This document shows, in pieces, positions 52,534 through 61,796 of a stretch of DNA of 64,000 bases. This stretch comes from Clostridiaceae bacterium (GTDB lineage Bacteria > Bacillota > Clostridia > Lachnospirales > Lachnospiraceae). The stretch is taken from assembly GCA_910575795.1 (NCBI GenBank), contig CAJTGE010000028.1, forward strand, positions 1 to 64,000, written 5' to 3'. Position 1 is the stretch's first letter. Every line of letters starts with the position of its first letter. The translations under genes and the position numbers were made by a program. Under the pieces are notes generated by a model, which searched no databases, was not told the origin of the DNA, and saw only the letters and a program-made list of their open reading frames with translations.

Positions 52534-53115
52534 TCACGCCACAATCACCGCCAATGCGCTTCTCTGATCCTTTAAATTCCGGCGGTTCACCGCTTCAATC
52601 ATGTTCTGGGCCTTCCTGTACGGATGCGCCCTGCCTGACAGGAGCTTTTCCACATCCACCTCCGTCAGGGCCTGCCATACGCCCTGGCTGCACAAAAGGG
52701 TCGTAATGCCTCTCCTGTCCAGCCTTCCGCTCTCCTCCTTTGCCAGGGACAGCTCCCTGCCGTTAAAGCTCGCCAGGGACAGCCCGCCCACGTTCCGGTA
52801 ATACATATCATGCCCGATAAAGCAGGCGGCGAGCAGGGAAACCCTCGGAGGGCGGCCCTTATAAATCCGCTCATGCAAAAGCGCGGCGGCGCGGGCAAAC
52901 TGCGCCGTGAACTGGCCTTCCACATCCTCCAGGGAAACAAAACCCCTGGCCACTGTCTCACACGCCAGAATCGCGCCGTAAGCCCCTGTCACGCTGTCGA
53001 TCGCGCCGTCCGCCAGCACAGCCAGAAACCCCTCCCCGACCTGCTTTGTCATAAAATACGTATTCTGATGCACAAGGCTGCCTATGGTCTGGGCATTGCC
53101 GTAACGTCTACTCAT
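52534..53115 (-). CDS. Second degenerate PP2C-like protein (193 aa)
   Basis: PP2C fold with LAVLADGAIDSVTGAYGAIL (near residue 33) where active enzymes show DGMGG, and a C-terminal DQRSALAVIVA strand that resembles the DNxTxxxV end with an altered residue. Only part of the metal site is preserved. It overlaps the FHA gene upstream by eight bases and ATG 53115 follows GGAAGAGGAAG. Likely a regulatory or pseudo-phosphatase of the injection system. Confidence 0.65.
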   Translation of the reverse strand: MSRRYGNAQTIGSLVHQNTYFMTKQVGEGFLAVLADGAIDSVTGAYGAILACETVARGFVSLEDVEGQFTAQFARAAALLHERIYKGRPPRVSLLAACFIGHDMYYRNVGGLSLASFNGRELSLAKEESGRLDRRGITTLLCSQGVWQALTEVDVEKLLSGRAHPYRKAQNMIEAVNRRNLKDQRSALAVIVA

Positions 53116-53617
53116 CTTCCTCTTCCCACTCGAAATTCGCCCCGCAGAGGGGGATAAAAAGAAGCTTGCTCTTTCCCAGCTCAATCTGGTCAAAGGCCTC
53201 CATCTGTGTGGGCGCATAGACTGCCTCCCCGTTCAGGTAGACAAGCCCCTGCGCGTCGCCGGGCAGTAGAAACGTCGCCCGCTTCTTTCCGTCATAAGAG
53301 ACAATGGCATGATTCTTATAGGAAATATGATTGTCCCCCAGGATCCGGATGTCCATCTCCGGACTCCTGCCGATAAAATTCTTCTCCGCAATCATCCGGT
53401 AATCCCTGCCCTTGGAAGGCCCCTCAATGCAGACAAGCCATCCGACCACAGGATGCATCACCTCCAGCTCCTCCAGATATGTGGTGTCCCGCAGGACGCC
53501 ATCCACATCCTCCCCCTTCTTCCTGGCTATATTCACAGCCGTACTGCAGTACGGGCAGATGGTCCCGTACCGCTTTTCGCTGAATAAATGTCCGTTTTCA
53601 CACCTGATTAAGCCCAT
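53108..53617 (-). CDS. FHA domain protein with zinc-ribbon start (169 aa)
   Basis: N-terminal CENGHLFSEKRYGTICPYC (a four-cysteine ribbon in residues ~5-25), then an FHA domain (~60-160) with IGRSPEMDIRILGDNHISYK (the GR...S..N pattern) and KNHAIVSY. FHA domains bind phosphothreonine. Forkhead proteins act as switches in type VI secretion. The start at 53617 is weakly supported; its ribosome site is farther off than usual. Confidence 0.75.
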   Translation of the reverse strand: MGLIRCENGHLFSEKRYGTICPYCSTAVNIARKKGEDVDGVLRDTTYLEELEVMHPVVGWLVCIEGPSKGRDYRMIAEKNFIGRSPEMDIRILGDNHISYKNHAIVSYDGKKRATFLLPGDAQGLVYLNGEAVYAPTQMEAFDQIELGKSKLLFIPLCGANFEWEEEDE

Positions 53618-53644
53618 GTCAATCCCGCATCCTCTCAAACGTCC

Positions 53645-54094
53645 TCATTGAATCACAATCTTCTCATATGAAATATATATCGTATCGCCTCGCTGAATCC
53701 GGTACAAAATCCCCTTCTGCAGCTTATAGACCGGTTCACCGCCCTTCTGCTTAAGCCCCACCATGCCGTTGTTCGCCCTTGCGCAGACATACCAGTATGC
53801 GCCGTTTCGCACAAGAGCCGCGTGATCCTCCTCGATCGAGGCGGCGTAGGCGGAATCAGAAAAGTCAATATTTACCAGATTCGCAGGCGCAGATTTCCCT
53901 ATCAGCAATTCCTTCTGTTTTCCAAGCTCATGCTCGTCCCGCGCCTCTCCCCGGCTGTCCAGGATCACAGCCCTCATCCGGGTCCGTTTTTTCAGATATT
54001 CCGCAATGTGAATACCCGTAAGGCCAGCGACCATCACCCACAAAGCAATCATGGAAACCACCATAAAAAGGTTCACCGCACCCTGGTCCGCCAT
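53645..54094 (-). CDS. Membrane-anchored FHA-like protein (149 aa)
   Basis: A single helix at residues ~6-28 (VNLFMVVSMIALWVMVAGLT) then a cytoplasmic FHA-like fold ending GDTIYISYEKIVIQ. The FHA core is diverged: KELLIGKSAPANLVNIDFSD has the G-K/R and S positions but lacks the classic R. It may anchor the second FHA protein or its partners. ATG 54094 follows GGGAGGGCCAT. Confidence 0.65.
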   Translation of the reverse strand: MADQGAVNLFMVVSMIALWVMVAGLTGIHIAEYLKKRTRMRAVILDSRGEARDEHELGKQKELLIGKSAPANLVNIDFSDSAYAASIEEDHAALVRNGAYWYVCARANNGMVGLKQKGGEPVYKLQKGILYRIQRGDTIYISYEKIVIQ

Positions 54095-54183
54095 ATGGCC
54101 CTCCCATCCTTAACCGCATTCAGGAGAGAATTCATAAAGCGAAACCCTCTCCTGTGCTGACTAGCCTTCTATACAACTGTTCC

Positions 54184-54212
54184 GCGGCGGCCCAGCCTGG
54201 CTGGGCTGCCGC
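54184..54212. repeat. Strong GC stem-loop after the tube gene
   Basis: GCGGC and GCCCAGC pair with GCTGGGC and GCCGC with one mismatch pair between the blocks. It sits in the 242-bp gap (54095-54336) between the tube gene and the FHA genes. No T-run follows, so it may process or stabilise the 3' end of the abundant tube mRNA. Confidence 0.5.
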
Positions 54213-54336
54213 GCTTTCCAAAAAATAAATGCCCCGTCTTATGAAAGCGGCGGCGGCTCGGCTTTCCTCCCCGCCGCCGAAACCGGGCTGCCCGCCCGTC
54301 AGACACCGCCCGGAAGCACCGGACGGCCGCGTTCTC

Positions 54337-54750
54337 TTACTCTACAACAATATCAGCCAGACGATCCTTCTTCTGCCTTACCACCAGGGTGAATCTCTTC
54401 TCCTGATCCGCATTCTCCTCTTTGTAGGAAACCGGGAAGGCGTGGCTGAATTTATACTTGGTCGTTACGTCGTTATGCGTATAGGATACCTCCACTGCCT
54501 TGTAGCAGTCCGCATGGTTGGACGCCACCAGAGACCACTCCAGCATCTTCTTGGACTCGTCGCCCAGAATCTTCTTCGTGGAATCCATGTTGATCACGCC
54601 CTGAATCATCAGGGTGCAGTAGATATCCGAAGAACGCGCATAGGAATGCTCGTCAATCGTGGATGTGAACTCCACATAGGAAATGCCTTCCGTGATCTCT
54701 GCGATATCCGCAATCTTTAAGCTGTTTGCCTGCACTGTCGTTAAAGCCAT
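54337..54750 (-). CDS. Hcp-like inner-tube protein (137 aa)
   Basis: Small beta-rich protein: MALTTVQANSLKIADIAEIT, YVEFTSTIDEHSYARSSDIY, EVSYTHNDVTTKYKFSHAFP. The size and strand pattern fit a tube protomer (Hcp/TssD, gp19-like). Its gene follows the sheath-like gene, as tube genes do. Not a confident family match, but the context is good. ATG 54750 follows AGGAGAGGAGATTCAA. Confidence 0.65.
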   Translation of the reverse strand: MALTTVQANSLKIADIAEITEGISYVEFTSTIDEHSYARSSDIYCTLMIQGVINMDSTKKILGDESKKMLEWSLVASNHADCYKAVEVSYTHNDVTTKYKFSHAFPVSYKEENADQEKRFTLVVRQKKDRLADIVVE

Positions 54751-54851
54751 TTGAATCTCCTCTCCTTATTTACCTGAACTATCTATCTACTCGCTGAAGC
54801 TTTCACAAGCGGGGCTTAAAACTCTCTGCTGCGCCTGTCCGGTCCACAGGC

Positions 54852-57089
54852 CTATTCATTCTCCGTAATATTGATCGTAAAGCTCTCGGACACGCCCTTG
54901 GACTCGATGCGGATATCGCACAGGCCCTCCGCGATATTCTCAAGCTCCACGCTCTCTCCCTCCCGTATAATCGAATTATCCCAGGTCCCGAATTTCATCC
55001 ACTCGCTGATCTGCCCGCTCGGCTCAAAATACGCGCGGATACTGCGCTCATCCTTGCTGCGGAGCTGCGCGGCCATCATGCGCTCAATGTAGGTGCGCCT
55101 GGTGGTCTGGAAAACGCTCCGGTACGTGCGGCGATCCATATGCATGCTTCTGGCGCTCATGACCGTAATGCCGCTGACAATCTTGCCGTCCAGCGTATAA
55201 TTATCAGAGGAGAACACAAAGCCAAACTTGTTCTGGTCAATCTCCTCCTTCACATCATTCGTAAAGCCCGATATCTCCTTTGCAAACACGATCGGCAGGC
55301 GCAGCGCATTTTCATTCTCCTCCAGGTCGAACCGCACGCCCGGGAAATCCGGGTAAACCTTCTTTAAGTATGTCTTCAGGAAATTGGGGCACTGGCACGC
55401 GGCCACGATCCCGGCCGCCACAAACTCCGCGCCCACATAAACGCCCTTCATCCAAAACTTCACGTCATTTTCCAGGCCCTTCGGGAACTCCACGGTCCCG
55501 TTCTCCGAAAGCCTCGCGCCCCTGGAGGTGACCACTCTCGACTTGTCCTCCGGGACCACCGTCACATTCGGGAAACAGGCAATGGCATATTCATCGTATA
55601 CATTCCCCGCGATCTCCTCCGCCTTATCCATATAAGGGGCAGCCCCGTCCGTGGCCATCCTCGAAAACGTAGACTCCTCCCCTGTCTCAAACCCGAAAAA
55701 CGTCTGTATCTTATATTTCTTAATCCCATCCAGGAGGTTCTGCAGCGTGTCCATGGAGGAGAAGAAGACCGGATCGTCCTCGTCATACTCGCCGGAATAG
55801 CCCCATTTTTCCGCAAAATCAAGCGTCATCTCCGTCGTATAATCGTCGAGCGGCATCTCGCGCTGCAGCTCAATCCTCGGCACGATGCCGAACCAGATGG
55901 TATCCGTATAATCCGTCTTATTGTTCACCGTCTCCAGATACAGCTTCAGCTTCTCCATATTCTGGGACTCCACCAGCTCCTCTATGGGCAGGTTCGTCAC
56001 CAGCAGGGACGGCGCCATGCCCTTAATCTTCGGCGTATAGGAATCAAAGAACGCCTTTACGCCCAGGATGCGCTCAAAGATGGGCTTCGCCACCTTGATA
56101 AAATCCTTCTGCCACGTATTGTAAAGCGCGCTGTAGTTGTTGAACAGCTCCACCTTCTTGCCGGTCTCCATCACTGCCAGCTTGGAGGACATCTTGTTCG
56201 TGAAGGCGGAAACCACCAGCTCCTGCATCAGGGAAGACACCCGATCCGCACCGCTCTCCTGCTCTGCCGGAGCGCCCACCGCGTTCTTGCGCCGCTGTTC
56301 GATTAAGTCATACCGATCCTCGATCTCCGAAACCAGAAGCGCCGTCGCCTGATCATCGGCCTCCAGAAGCGGAACCCCCTCCGCCGGGTTGAACGTAATG
56401 GTCTTCATCTCGCCCTCGCCGTCAAAATAGGGAAGAGCCGGAACAGGAGTTCCCCCGCCCTTTTGCCCGGCCGCCTCTATAGCGACCAGATTCTCCCGGA
56501 TCGTGCCGATCATCAGGGCAATCTGCGTCGGGAATTCATTATAAAAATTCTCCGTCTCATTGATCTTCTTGGATAAAAGCTTTAAGCGTTTAAGCCTGGC
56601 CGGCGAATCGCTCTCCAGCTTCATGCTCTCCTTCGCCAGATAATTCACGTCCTTGCTTAAGCGCTTCATATCGCTTAATGTCTTCTGAGGAGACAGCATC
56701 TCCAGCATGGAATCATAGTTAAAGGTCACGTTCGGTTTATTCGAGCTGCGCTTCTCATCAATCAGCCGCATGAAGGTCTTTAAGAAACCGTTGTTCCTGT
56801 CAATGACAATCTCCTTCACAAACTGCGCCGGAATCCCCATGGGACGCTCCAGCGTATAAACCATCCGCTTGCTCTCCGCGTCAAAATAACTGTAGATCGT
56901 CGGGGCAAACTTCTTTAAGAATTCGTCGAAGCTGTGGACCAGCAGATGGCTGTGGATCTCCTTGATCTTCTCGTCCGTCAGGCTCTTGCCCGTGGTCTCT
57001 ATCCCTGCCATGAGATTGATCAAATCCAGGCGCTCCGGATTGATCACGTCAAACAGAATGGTCCGGTTGGTCTGCTTAATAATTTTCAT
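54852..57089 (-). CDS. Large sheath-like structural protein of the injection system (745 aa)
   Basis: Soluble, starting MKIIKQTNRTILFDVINPER. The N-terminal half is helical and charged (residues ~1-300, MKRLSKDVNYLAKESMKLES). The middle and C-terminal half are mixed alpha/beta with GVYVGAEFVAAGIVAACQCP and a C-terminal HMDRRTYRSVFQTTRRTYIE. The GVYVxxxFVAAGIVA and terminal arginine text resemble contractile sheath subunits (TssC-like). It would be a very large or fused sheath protein; TssC is ~500 residues. ATG 57089 lies downstream of GGGGAGAGG. Confidence 0.55.
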   Translation of the reverse strand: MKIIKQTNRTILFDVINPERLDLINLMAGIETTGKSLTDEKIKEIHSHLLVHSFDEFLKKFAPTIYSYFDAESKRMVYTLERPMGIPAQFVKEIVIDRNNGFLKTFMRLIDEKRSSNKPNVTFNYDSMLEMLSPQKTLSDMKRLSKDVNYLAKESMKLESDSPARLKRLKLLSKKINETENFYNEFPTQIALMIGTIRENLVAIEAAGQKGGGTPVPALPYFDGEGEMKTITFNPAEGVPLLEADDQATALLVSEIEDRYDLIEQRRKNAVGAPAEQESGADRVSSLMQELVVSAFTNKMSSKLAVMETGKKVELFNNYSALYNTWQKDFIKVAKPIFERILGVKAFFDSYTPKIKGMAPSLLVTNLPIEELVESQNMEKLKLYLETVNNKTDYTDTIWFGIVPRIELQREMPLDDYTTEMTLDFAEKWGYSGEYDEDDPVFFSSMDTLQNLLDGIKKYKIQTFFGFETGEESTFSRMATDGAAPYMDKAEEIAGNVYDEYAIACFPNVTVVPEDKSRVVTSRGARLSENGTVEFPKGLENDVKFWMKGVYVGAEFVAAGIVAACQCPNFLKTYLKKVYPDFPGVRFDLEENENALRLPIVFAKEISGFTNDVKEEIDQNKFGFVFSSDNYTLDGKIVSGITVMSARSMHMDRRTYRSVFQTTRRTYIERMMAAQLRSKDERSIRAYFEPSGQISEWMKFGTWDNSIIREGESVELENIAEGLCDIRIESKGVSESFTINITENE

Positions 57090-57210
57090 CCTTTTGTTCC
57101 TCTCCCCTGCTGGCTTTGTGGAGCGCAAATATATATATGAAATATGCCCAAAAAAACGGCGCAGCCATCAGGTAAAATTGTGGCGAATCGCATTTATGTA
57201 TTATAAAAAC

Positions 57211-57239
57211 ATTTTAACATTGAAGTTATGTCAAGTCAA
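57211..57239 (-). promoter_or_regulatory. Promoter of the injection-system operon
   Basis: On the minus strand TTGACT (57239-57234), 17-base spacer, TAAAAT (57216-57211). It lies ~120 bases upstream of the first gene. The stretch 57240-57564 shows no gene. Confidence 0.7.
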
Positions 57240-57564
57240 TTTATTTATCCATTTTTTTCCATATATTGATAATATATCATACATGATTCGACTAAAAATA
57301 ACATGATTCCGGGAAAAATGAGCGCCTGATGTTATTTCAGCAGCAGAAAATGCTGCACGATGTGACTCTGCCGCTCCGGATCGCCGGCGCGGCGGCCGGA
57401 CAGAGATGGGGCAGACGGATCCTTAAATTCAGATCCGCCTGTCCGTATAGTGTGTATGATAGGATATAATATGCTGCGTAATGATATGTAAAAAGGGAAG
57501 AGCAAAGATACGGCTGCTTTGTACGCCTGGCCGGCCCTCCCCCGGAGCGTGTCAGAAAAACACT

Positions 57565-58533
57565 CTAAACAGCGCAGTTTTGTTCCTTTTCCCACTGCCG
57601 GATAAGAGCCACCGAAAGCTCCGCATAATCCGCAGCTTCCTCACAGGAGAGGCCGTTTTTCAGCATACGGAGCACCATCTGTTTCTTGGCCCGCATTTCG
57701 CCGCGCGCCTCTCCCCGCGCTTCTCCCCGTGCTTCTCCCCGCGCCTCAATTAATTCTGATAAATTACACAAATCTCTTACCCCCTTCTTAATGCCGTCAT
57801 CTACACGAATGCCATATTCTCTCAACCGCTCAAGCTTCTCATTCCTTCCGATTACGTTGCTGCATATCGTCTGCAGCAGGGATAATACTTCGTCCTCAGC
57901 CCTGATACGGTCGTTGATGCGCAGCACGATAACATTCAGCAGATCGTATGCCTCCCGCCCACGCTTCACGCTCCCGATGATATCATGCTTTTCCATGCGG
58001 TACAGGCTGGCCGTCCCCGCTTCACGGTCAGGTACCTCTCCCATACAGATCCAAATCGAATATACCTTCTGAAGGCATCCATAGTTCGTCTTATTATTGA
58101 TGCTTTTTAGCTGCGAGCTCAGACGGCGCGCCGCATAGTATACGCCCCGCATTTCGATCGGATATCCCTTATAGTATGCATTCTGCGCCTCCACTATGAT
58201 GTACATCCCGATCAATGTCCCCGCGTCTCCCCGATAGCATGCGCAAAAAAGAATATCATAGAAAATCCGGCCTTCATTTAAGGAACTGTCCTCATTCGCA
58301 AGGCCCTCTATATTCGTCAGGTTTTTCTCCACTCCAACCTTCGATACCGTCACGCTGCCTGGCTCAATGTATTTGTTTTCTATATCTTCCAGCGGATATT
58401 CCGCGAATTCCGGGACAAAGCGCTTCATAATCCGCGCCAGGAACTGCCTGTTGGCCAACAGTTCCTTCAGCGCCGCGTCATATTTTGCTTTTCCTTCTTC
58501 TGTGCTTATGATTGTATTTCCTATCTCGTTCAT
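57565..58533 (-). CDS. Rpn-family recombination-promoting nuclease / putative transposase (322 aa)
   Basis: PD-(D/E)XK-type nuclease core (residues ~5-200): the helix KYDAALKELLANRQFLARIM, GRIFYDILFCACYRGDAGTL with the acidic residue, and IIVEAQNAYYKG with ExQ motif. The C-terminal part has a tandem ARGEARGEARGEARGE repeat (near residue 270) and a helix-turn-helix-like end. These proteins nick DNA and promote RecA-independent recombination. The 12-base repeat could change length by slippage without shifting frame. Confidence 0.85.
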   Translation of the reverse strand: MNEIGNTIISTEEGKAKYDAALKELLANRQFLARIMKRFVPEFAEYPLEDIENKYIEPGSVTVSKVGVEKNLTNIEGLANEDSSLNEGRIFYDILFCACYRGDAGTLIGMYIIVEAQNAYYKGYPIEMRGVYYAARRLSSQLKSINNKTNYGCLQKVYSIWICMGEVPDREAGTASLYRMEKHDIIGSVKRGREAYDLLNVIVLRINDRIRAEDEVLSLLQTICSNVIGRNEKLERLREYGIRVDDGIKKGVRDLCNLSELIEARGEARGEARGEARGEMRAKKQMVLRMLKNGLSCEEAADYAELSVALIRQWEKEQNCAV

Positions 58534-58758
58534 CTGCGCCTTTCATCAATCTGTGTTTATACGGTTACGATCCGGTCAGGCGGAGTGTTGCAGGAACTGC
58601 CAGACCGTACGGATAACCGTTTATCTCCTTACTTAATTATATTAGAAAAGAGGGGGGGATGCAAGATGATTTCTGACAGAGTCAGTTTTGACGCTTTAAT
58701 TTATACTTGCTCTCTCTGAGCACATGGGATCCTGTTTTTTCATACTATATTAGCGCCA

Positions 58759-59304
58759 TCATTGTTTTTTATCCCTCTTTTTCTTAAATGTATTCAGTAT
58801 AGTTATAAAATCTTTTCGATTAACGATCAAAAATGATATCGTTCCAAGAATTAAAAAAATTAAATTAAACCAAATATTTCCCAAAATTGAGAATATGCAA
58901 ATCAACAGATCGGTTTCCAATAACAGCCAAAACTCCTTCCAACTAACAGTAATTCCAAGTTCCGATCGATTCTGTTTCTCTCTTATCATCCACATTCCCA
59001 GAAAGGAAATAAACGTCGAAACAGCCGCTGCATGCAAACCTAGCAATTTTATTGTTCCAATATTAATTGCTGCATTTATAACAGCGCCGAAAATACTGGA
59101 CGAAAAAGCTCCTTTCGTATTTTTTGCTCTTAAATATCCAACCCCATAAAAAGAACAAAACGCCTGAAATACCGCTCCAAGATAATAAAAAGGAATATAG
59201 TCACTTGCAATTTTATAGTTTTTCCCCATAACCAGCCAGACGAATATTTTTGTCGCAGGAATAAGAACCCATAAAAACATAAATAATAAGCGATACAGTT
59301 TTTG
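58759..59304 (-). pseudogene. Polysaccharide flippase C-terminal fragment (truncated by IS)
   Basis: About 180 residues of the C-terminal part of a Wzx/MATE-type oligosaccharide flippase with several membrane segments (ATKIFVWLVMGKNYKIASDY and SSSIFGAVINAAINIGTIKL). It is AT-rich against its neighbours. Its N-terminal part is missing; the frame runs straight into the end of the IS. The piece beyond the IS does not continue the gene, so a deletion occurred with or after insertion. Confidence 0.8.
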
Positions 59305-59326
59305 AAACACCACTTTACAACTTATG

Positions 59327-60670
59327 TTAGAAGCTACATTGATACCGAAGCAGCTGTTTCAGTACCTTTGTAAAGACACTTGATTTTATGCCTGTTTCGA
59401 CATTTTGCAGGAAAGTGGCATAAAATACCTGCCGGCGGATCTCCTCGCTTAGGACGAACCAAAATTCCTGTACGCTTTCACCGCGGTATTTTGAAAAAAC
59501 TTCATCCTGATAAGGCAGTATTTTCATTGCGCAGTATGCGACATTGATTAGGTTGACCAGTGTTTCAATTCCTTTACTGCTGCGAACCATGTAACTGCAT
59601 AAGGACCAGAACGTTTTCTGTTCGTAGTAACTGACCTCTATGTTCCACCTGAAATAGTAACACAGCAGCGGAATATACTGCATGCGGCTGCTCCCAGTCT
59701 GGTTCAATGGCGCCTTTTCCTGCCAGGCGCAGAATATTTCCATCTGACAGGGGAAAACTGTGCTAAAAAATAAACGCCGGGCACTCTGGTTTTTTTCGGA
59801 TGCTGTCACATAGGAAAGGACTTCTCTCTGTCCAAAAAGGTTGGTGAGGACCCGGCGCACACCAAAATAATAATCTCCAATTTTTTCATCGGAAAGGGTA
59901 AAATCGGTTTCCGTTGAAAGGCGTCTCCCATGTTTGGCAGGCCGGCCCCTTTTGCCTGTGGGCTGCGGTGCAAGATCATAAATGACGGAGTCATTGCGGG
60001 CATTGCAGATAACATCCAGGTTGGAATACTCGTCCACAACACACACCAGGTCTTTTTTGGCATACCAGCTGTCGCAGAGGATAATGACATTTTTCTGTGC
60101 AGAAAATTCCGGCATGACCTGCCGTACCATGGATGCTGCCAGTTCCAGTTTGGATACTTCTTTTTTCCACATGCGGTATCCCAGAGGGACTGCCAGATAA
60201 ACAATCCGCTGTTTACGCCATACGGGGACACAAAGCATAAGGCTGACAAAGCAGTGCCCGTTAAGGTAATTGGAAGCATTATGGGCGGCATGGTCGAAAA
60301 GTTTTGAAACATCCTCAAACTTTTTTCCAAACTTTGCTACCATGGTATCGTCAATGCAGGAAAAACAGGCTGTGGTTTCAGGCGTTGTGGAACCAGCTTC
60401 AAGGCCATAGCCGCTGTTACATTCATAAACCTGGAATAATCCACTTTGGCATAAGAGCAGGCATAGTAAAAGGCATTCAGGGATTTTTCAGTAATGCCGG
60501 ACAAAAAGTGTCTGTAAAGGAAGCGTATGGAATGTGCTGATTCCATTGCCAGTATGGATAGCACCAGTAAAAACAGTGTCTCTGCAGTAGGAGCAGAAAA
60601 TGTTTGAAAATAGGTAAAAAAATATTGGTGAAGTCTACCAATCAGGTTATCTTTGTTGTATAATGAGTTT
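59327..60670 (-). pseudogene. IS4-like DDE transposase, frameshifted
   Basis: The upstream frame (from about 60670) reads LYNKDNLIGRLHQYFFTYFQ ... MESAHSIRFLYRHFL, with no good start codon. The downstream frame (59327 to ~60395) continues ACFSCIDDTMVAKFGKKFED, which carries the first catalytic aspartate, then VIILCDSWYAKKDL (second Asp) and the NIEVSYYEQKTFWSL motif with the Glu. The two frames meet near 60385, where a one-base shift breaks the gene. Family: IS4-type by motif; the subgroup is not assigned. Confidence 0.75.
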
Positions 60671-60741
60671 ATCGTACAGGGTCACTTTCCTTTGTAATGG
60701 TTGTTGCGAACTCATTATACATCAGAAAGTCCTGTACGATA
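60659..60741. repeat. Interleaved inverted repeats in the IS leader
   Basis: A1 TATAATGAGTT (60659-60669) pairs with A2 AACTCATTATA (60709-60719); B1 TATCGTACAGG..ACTTTC (60670-60689) pairs with B2 GAAAGT..CCTGTACGATA (60725-60741). The A1-B1-A2-B2 order allows either hairpin but not both easily, as in an attenuator or pseudoknot. Confidence 0.55.
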
Positions 60742-60863
60742 CTTTTTTATTTAAAAACTTGTAAAGTGGTGTTTTATATTAAGATTTTTGTAAAAAATTC
60801 CGGTTGAAAGCCCTGAAAACATGTGGTAAGATGGTTACAGCCATAGAATCGATGTGGTATTTG

Positions 60864-60895
60864 TACAACATAATGCGTATTATGTTGTATTTTTT
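60864..60895. repeat. Perfect palindrome with T-tail beside the broken recombinase
   Basis: TACAACATAAT/ATTATGTTGTA around GCGT, followed on the plus strand by six T. It could be a terminator or a recombinase core site; its centre (AATGCGTATT) resembles the AATAACGTATT centre of the invertible-promoter sites. Confidence 0.55.
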
Positions 60896-61025
60896 ATGCA
60901 CAGGGACGCACAGGACATCCCATTTCTGCCGTATGATGTGTTTCTGCCGGGAAATTCCTTATGCCCTGTCCGATTTTTCCCGTTTTATCCGGGCCGGCAA
61001 GCCTTCCGAAACGCCCCCTCCGCTC

Positions 61026-61510
61026 TCAGAGCACCAGCCCCAGTTCTTCAATCTTCCTCCTGCACTCCTTCCCCGATGAAGCCGTATAGATCCTTGTGGT
61101 CTCAATGCTGCTGTGCCCCATGATATCTGCCAGCCGCACGACGTCCTTCTGGGCCGCATAAAATGTCCTGGCAAACAGATGCCAAATGTAAAAAAGCTGT
61201 TGAGCGCCGCCAGCATGGAATTCACACTCCGCGGCTGGTAGCACTGCACTAACTGTTCCTTAAACGCCAGTACCTCCTCCCTGGATACCGGACGCGGCTC
61301 CGGCCCCGCTGAAGCCTGCAGGTTTAATCGCTTTGCTGCGCGCTCTTTTGTCTTCTTTCCTGTCCCGCCTCGGTATTCCAGAAAAAGCCGGATATCATGA
61401 AGATATTTTGAAATCGTCGCAGGCGCGCGTTCCTCCTGTTTTAAATACCGCCTGTACCTCTCGACCTCATCGGTTCCCAATAACCTGTTTTCATCCATCG
61501 GTTCCTTCAT
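61026..61510 (-). pseudogene. Tyrosine recombinase remnant (internal deletion and frameshift)
   Basis: The first frame (from 61510) holds the N-terminal SAM-like domain: ATISKYLHDIRLFLEYRGGT, KEQLVQCYQPRSVNSMLAAL, NSFFTF. About 110 residues with the first catalytic Arg are gone. The second frame resumes at HLFARTFYAAQKDVVRLADI then MGHSSIETTRIYTASSGKEC (box II H..R and nucleophile Tyr) and ends at 61026. Such integrases flip or excise DNA; this one cannot work. It may once have served a polysaccharide locus, since a flippase fragment lies next to it. Confidence 0.8.
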
Positions 61511-61796
61511 CGCCTCTTATCTCCTTTTCGTAATTTCCCATATCCATACTATACCACAGATCCCATTGTTGAACAGGTAAAAATTCAGGCGTTCCCAATG
61601 CTTATGCAATCTGTCTGTGAAAATCTCTCCATGGCGGGATGAAAGGGGGCGGGACGTTCTGTCAGCGGCAGGAATCTTTATATGAGCAGGAAATGCGAAA
61701 TCCGATTTGGAGTCAGAAACGTATATAAAAAACGAAAAGCTGCGGGCCCGTCCGGAATATCCCTCTGAACCCGCAGCGCAAAAATGTCAGCCGTCC

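Larger units (their letters stand above)
59305..60774 (-). mobile_element. Insertion sequence, IS4-like, about 1.47 kb
   Basis: Terminal inverted repeats AAACACCACTTTACAA (59305-59320) and its complement (60759-60774), perfect over 16 bases, enclose a DDE transposase. No target-site duplication is evident, consistent with a later deletion of one flank. The transposase is frameshifted, so the copy is likely inactive. Confidence 0.8.

Noticed and set aside
59327..60670. Transposase frame change considered as programmed frameshifting
   Set aside because: No slippery run at the junction near 60385 and the upstream frame lacks a good start codon; decay is simpler.
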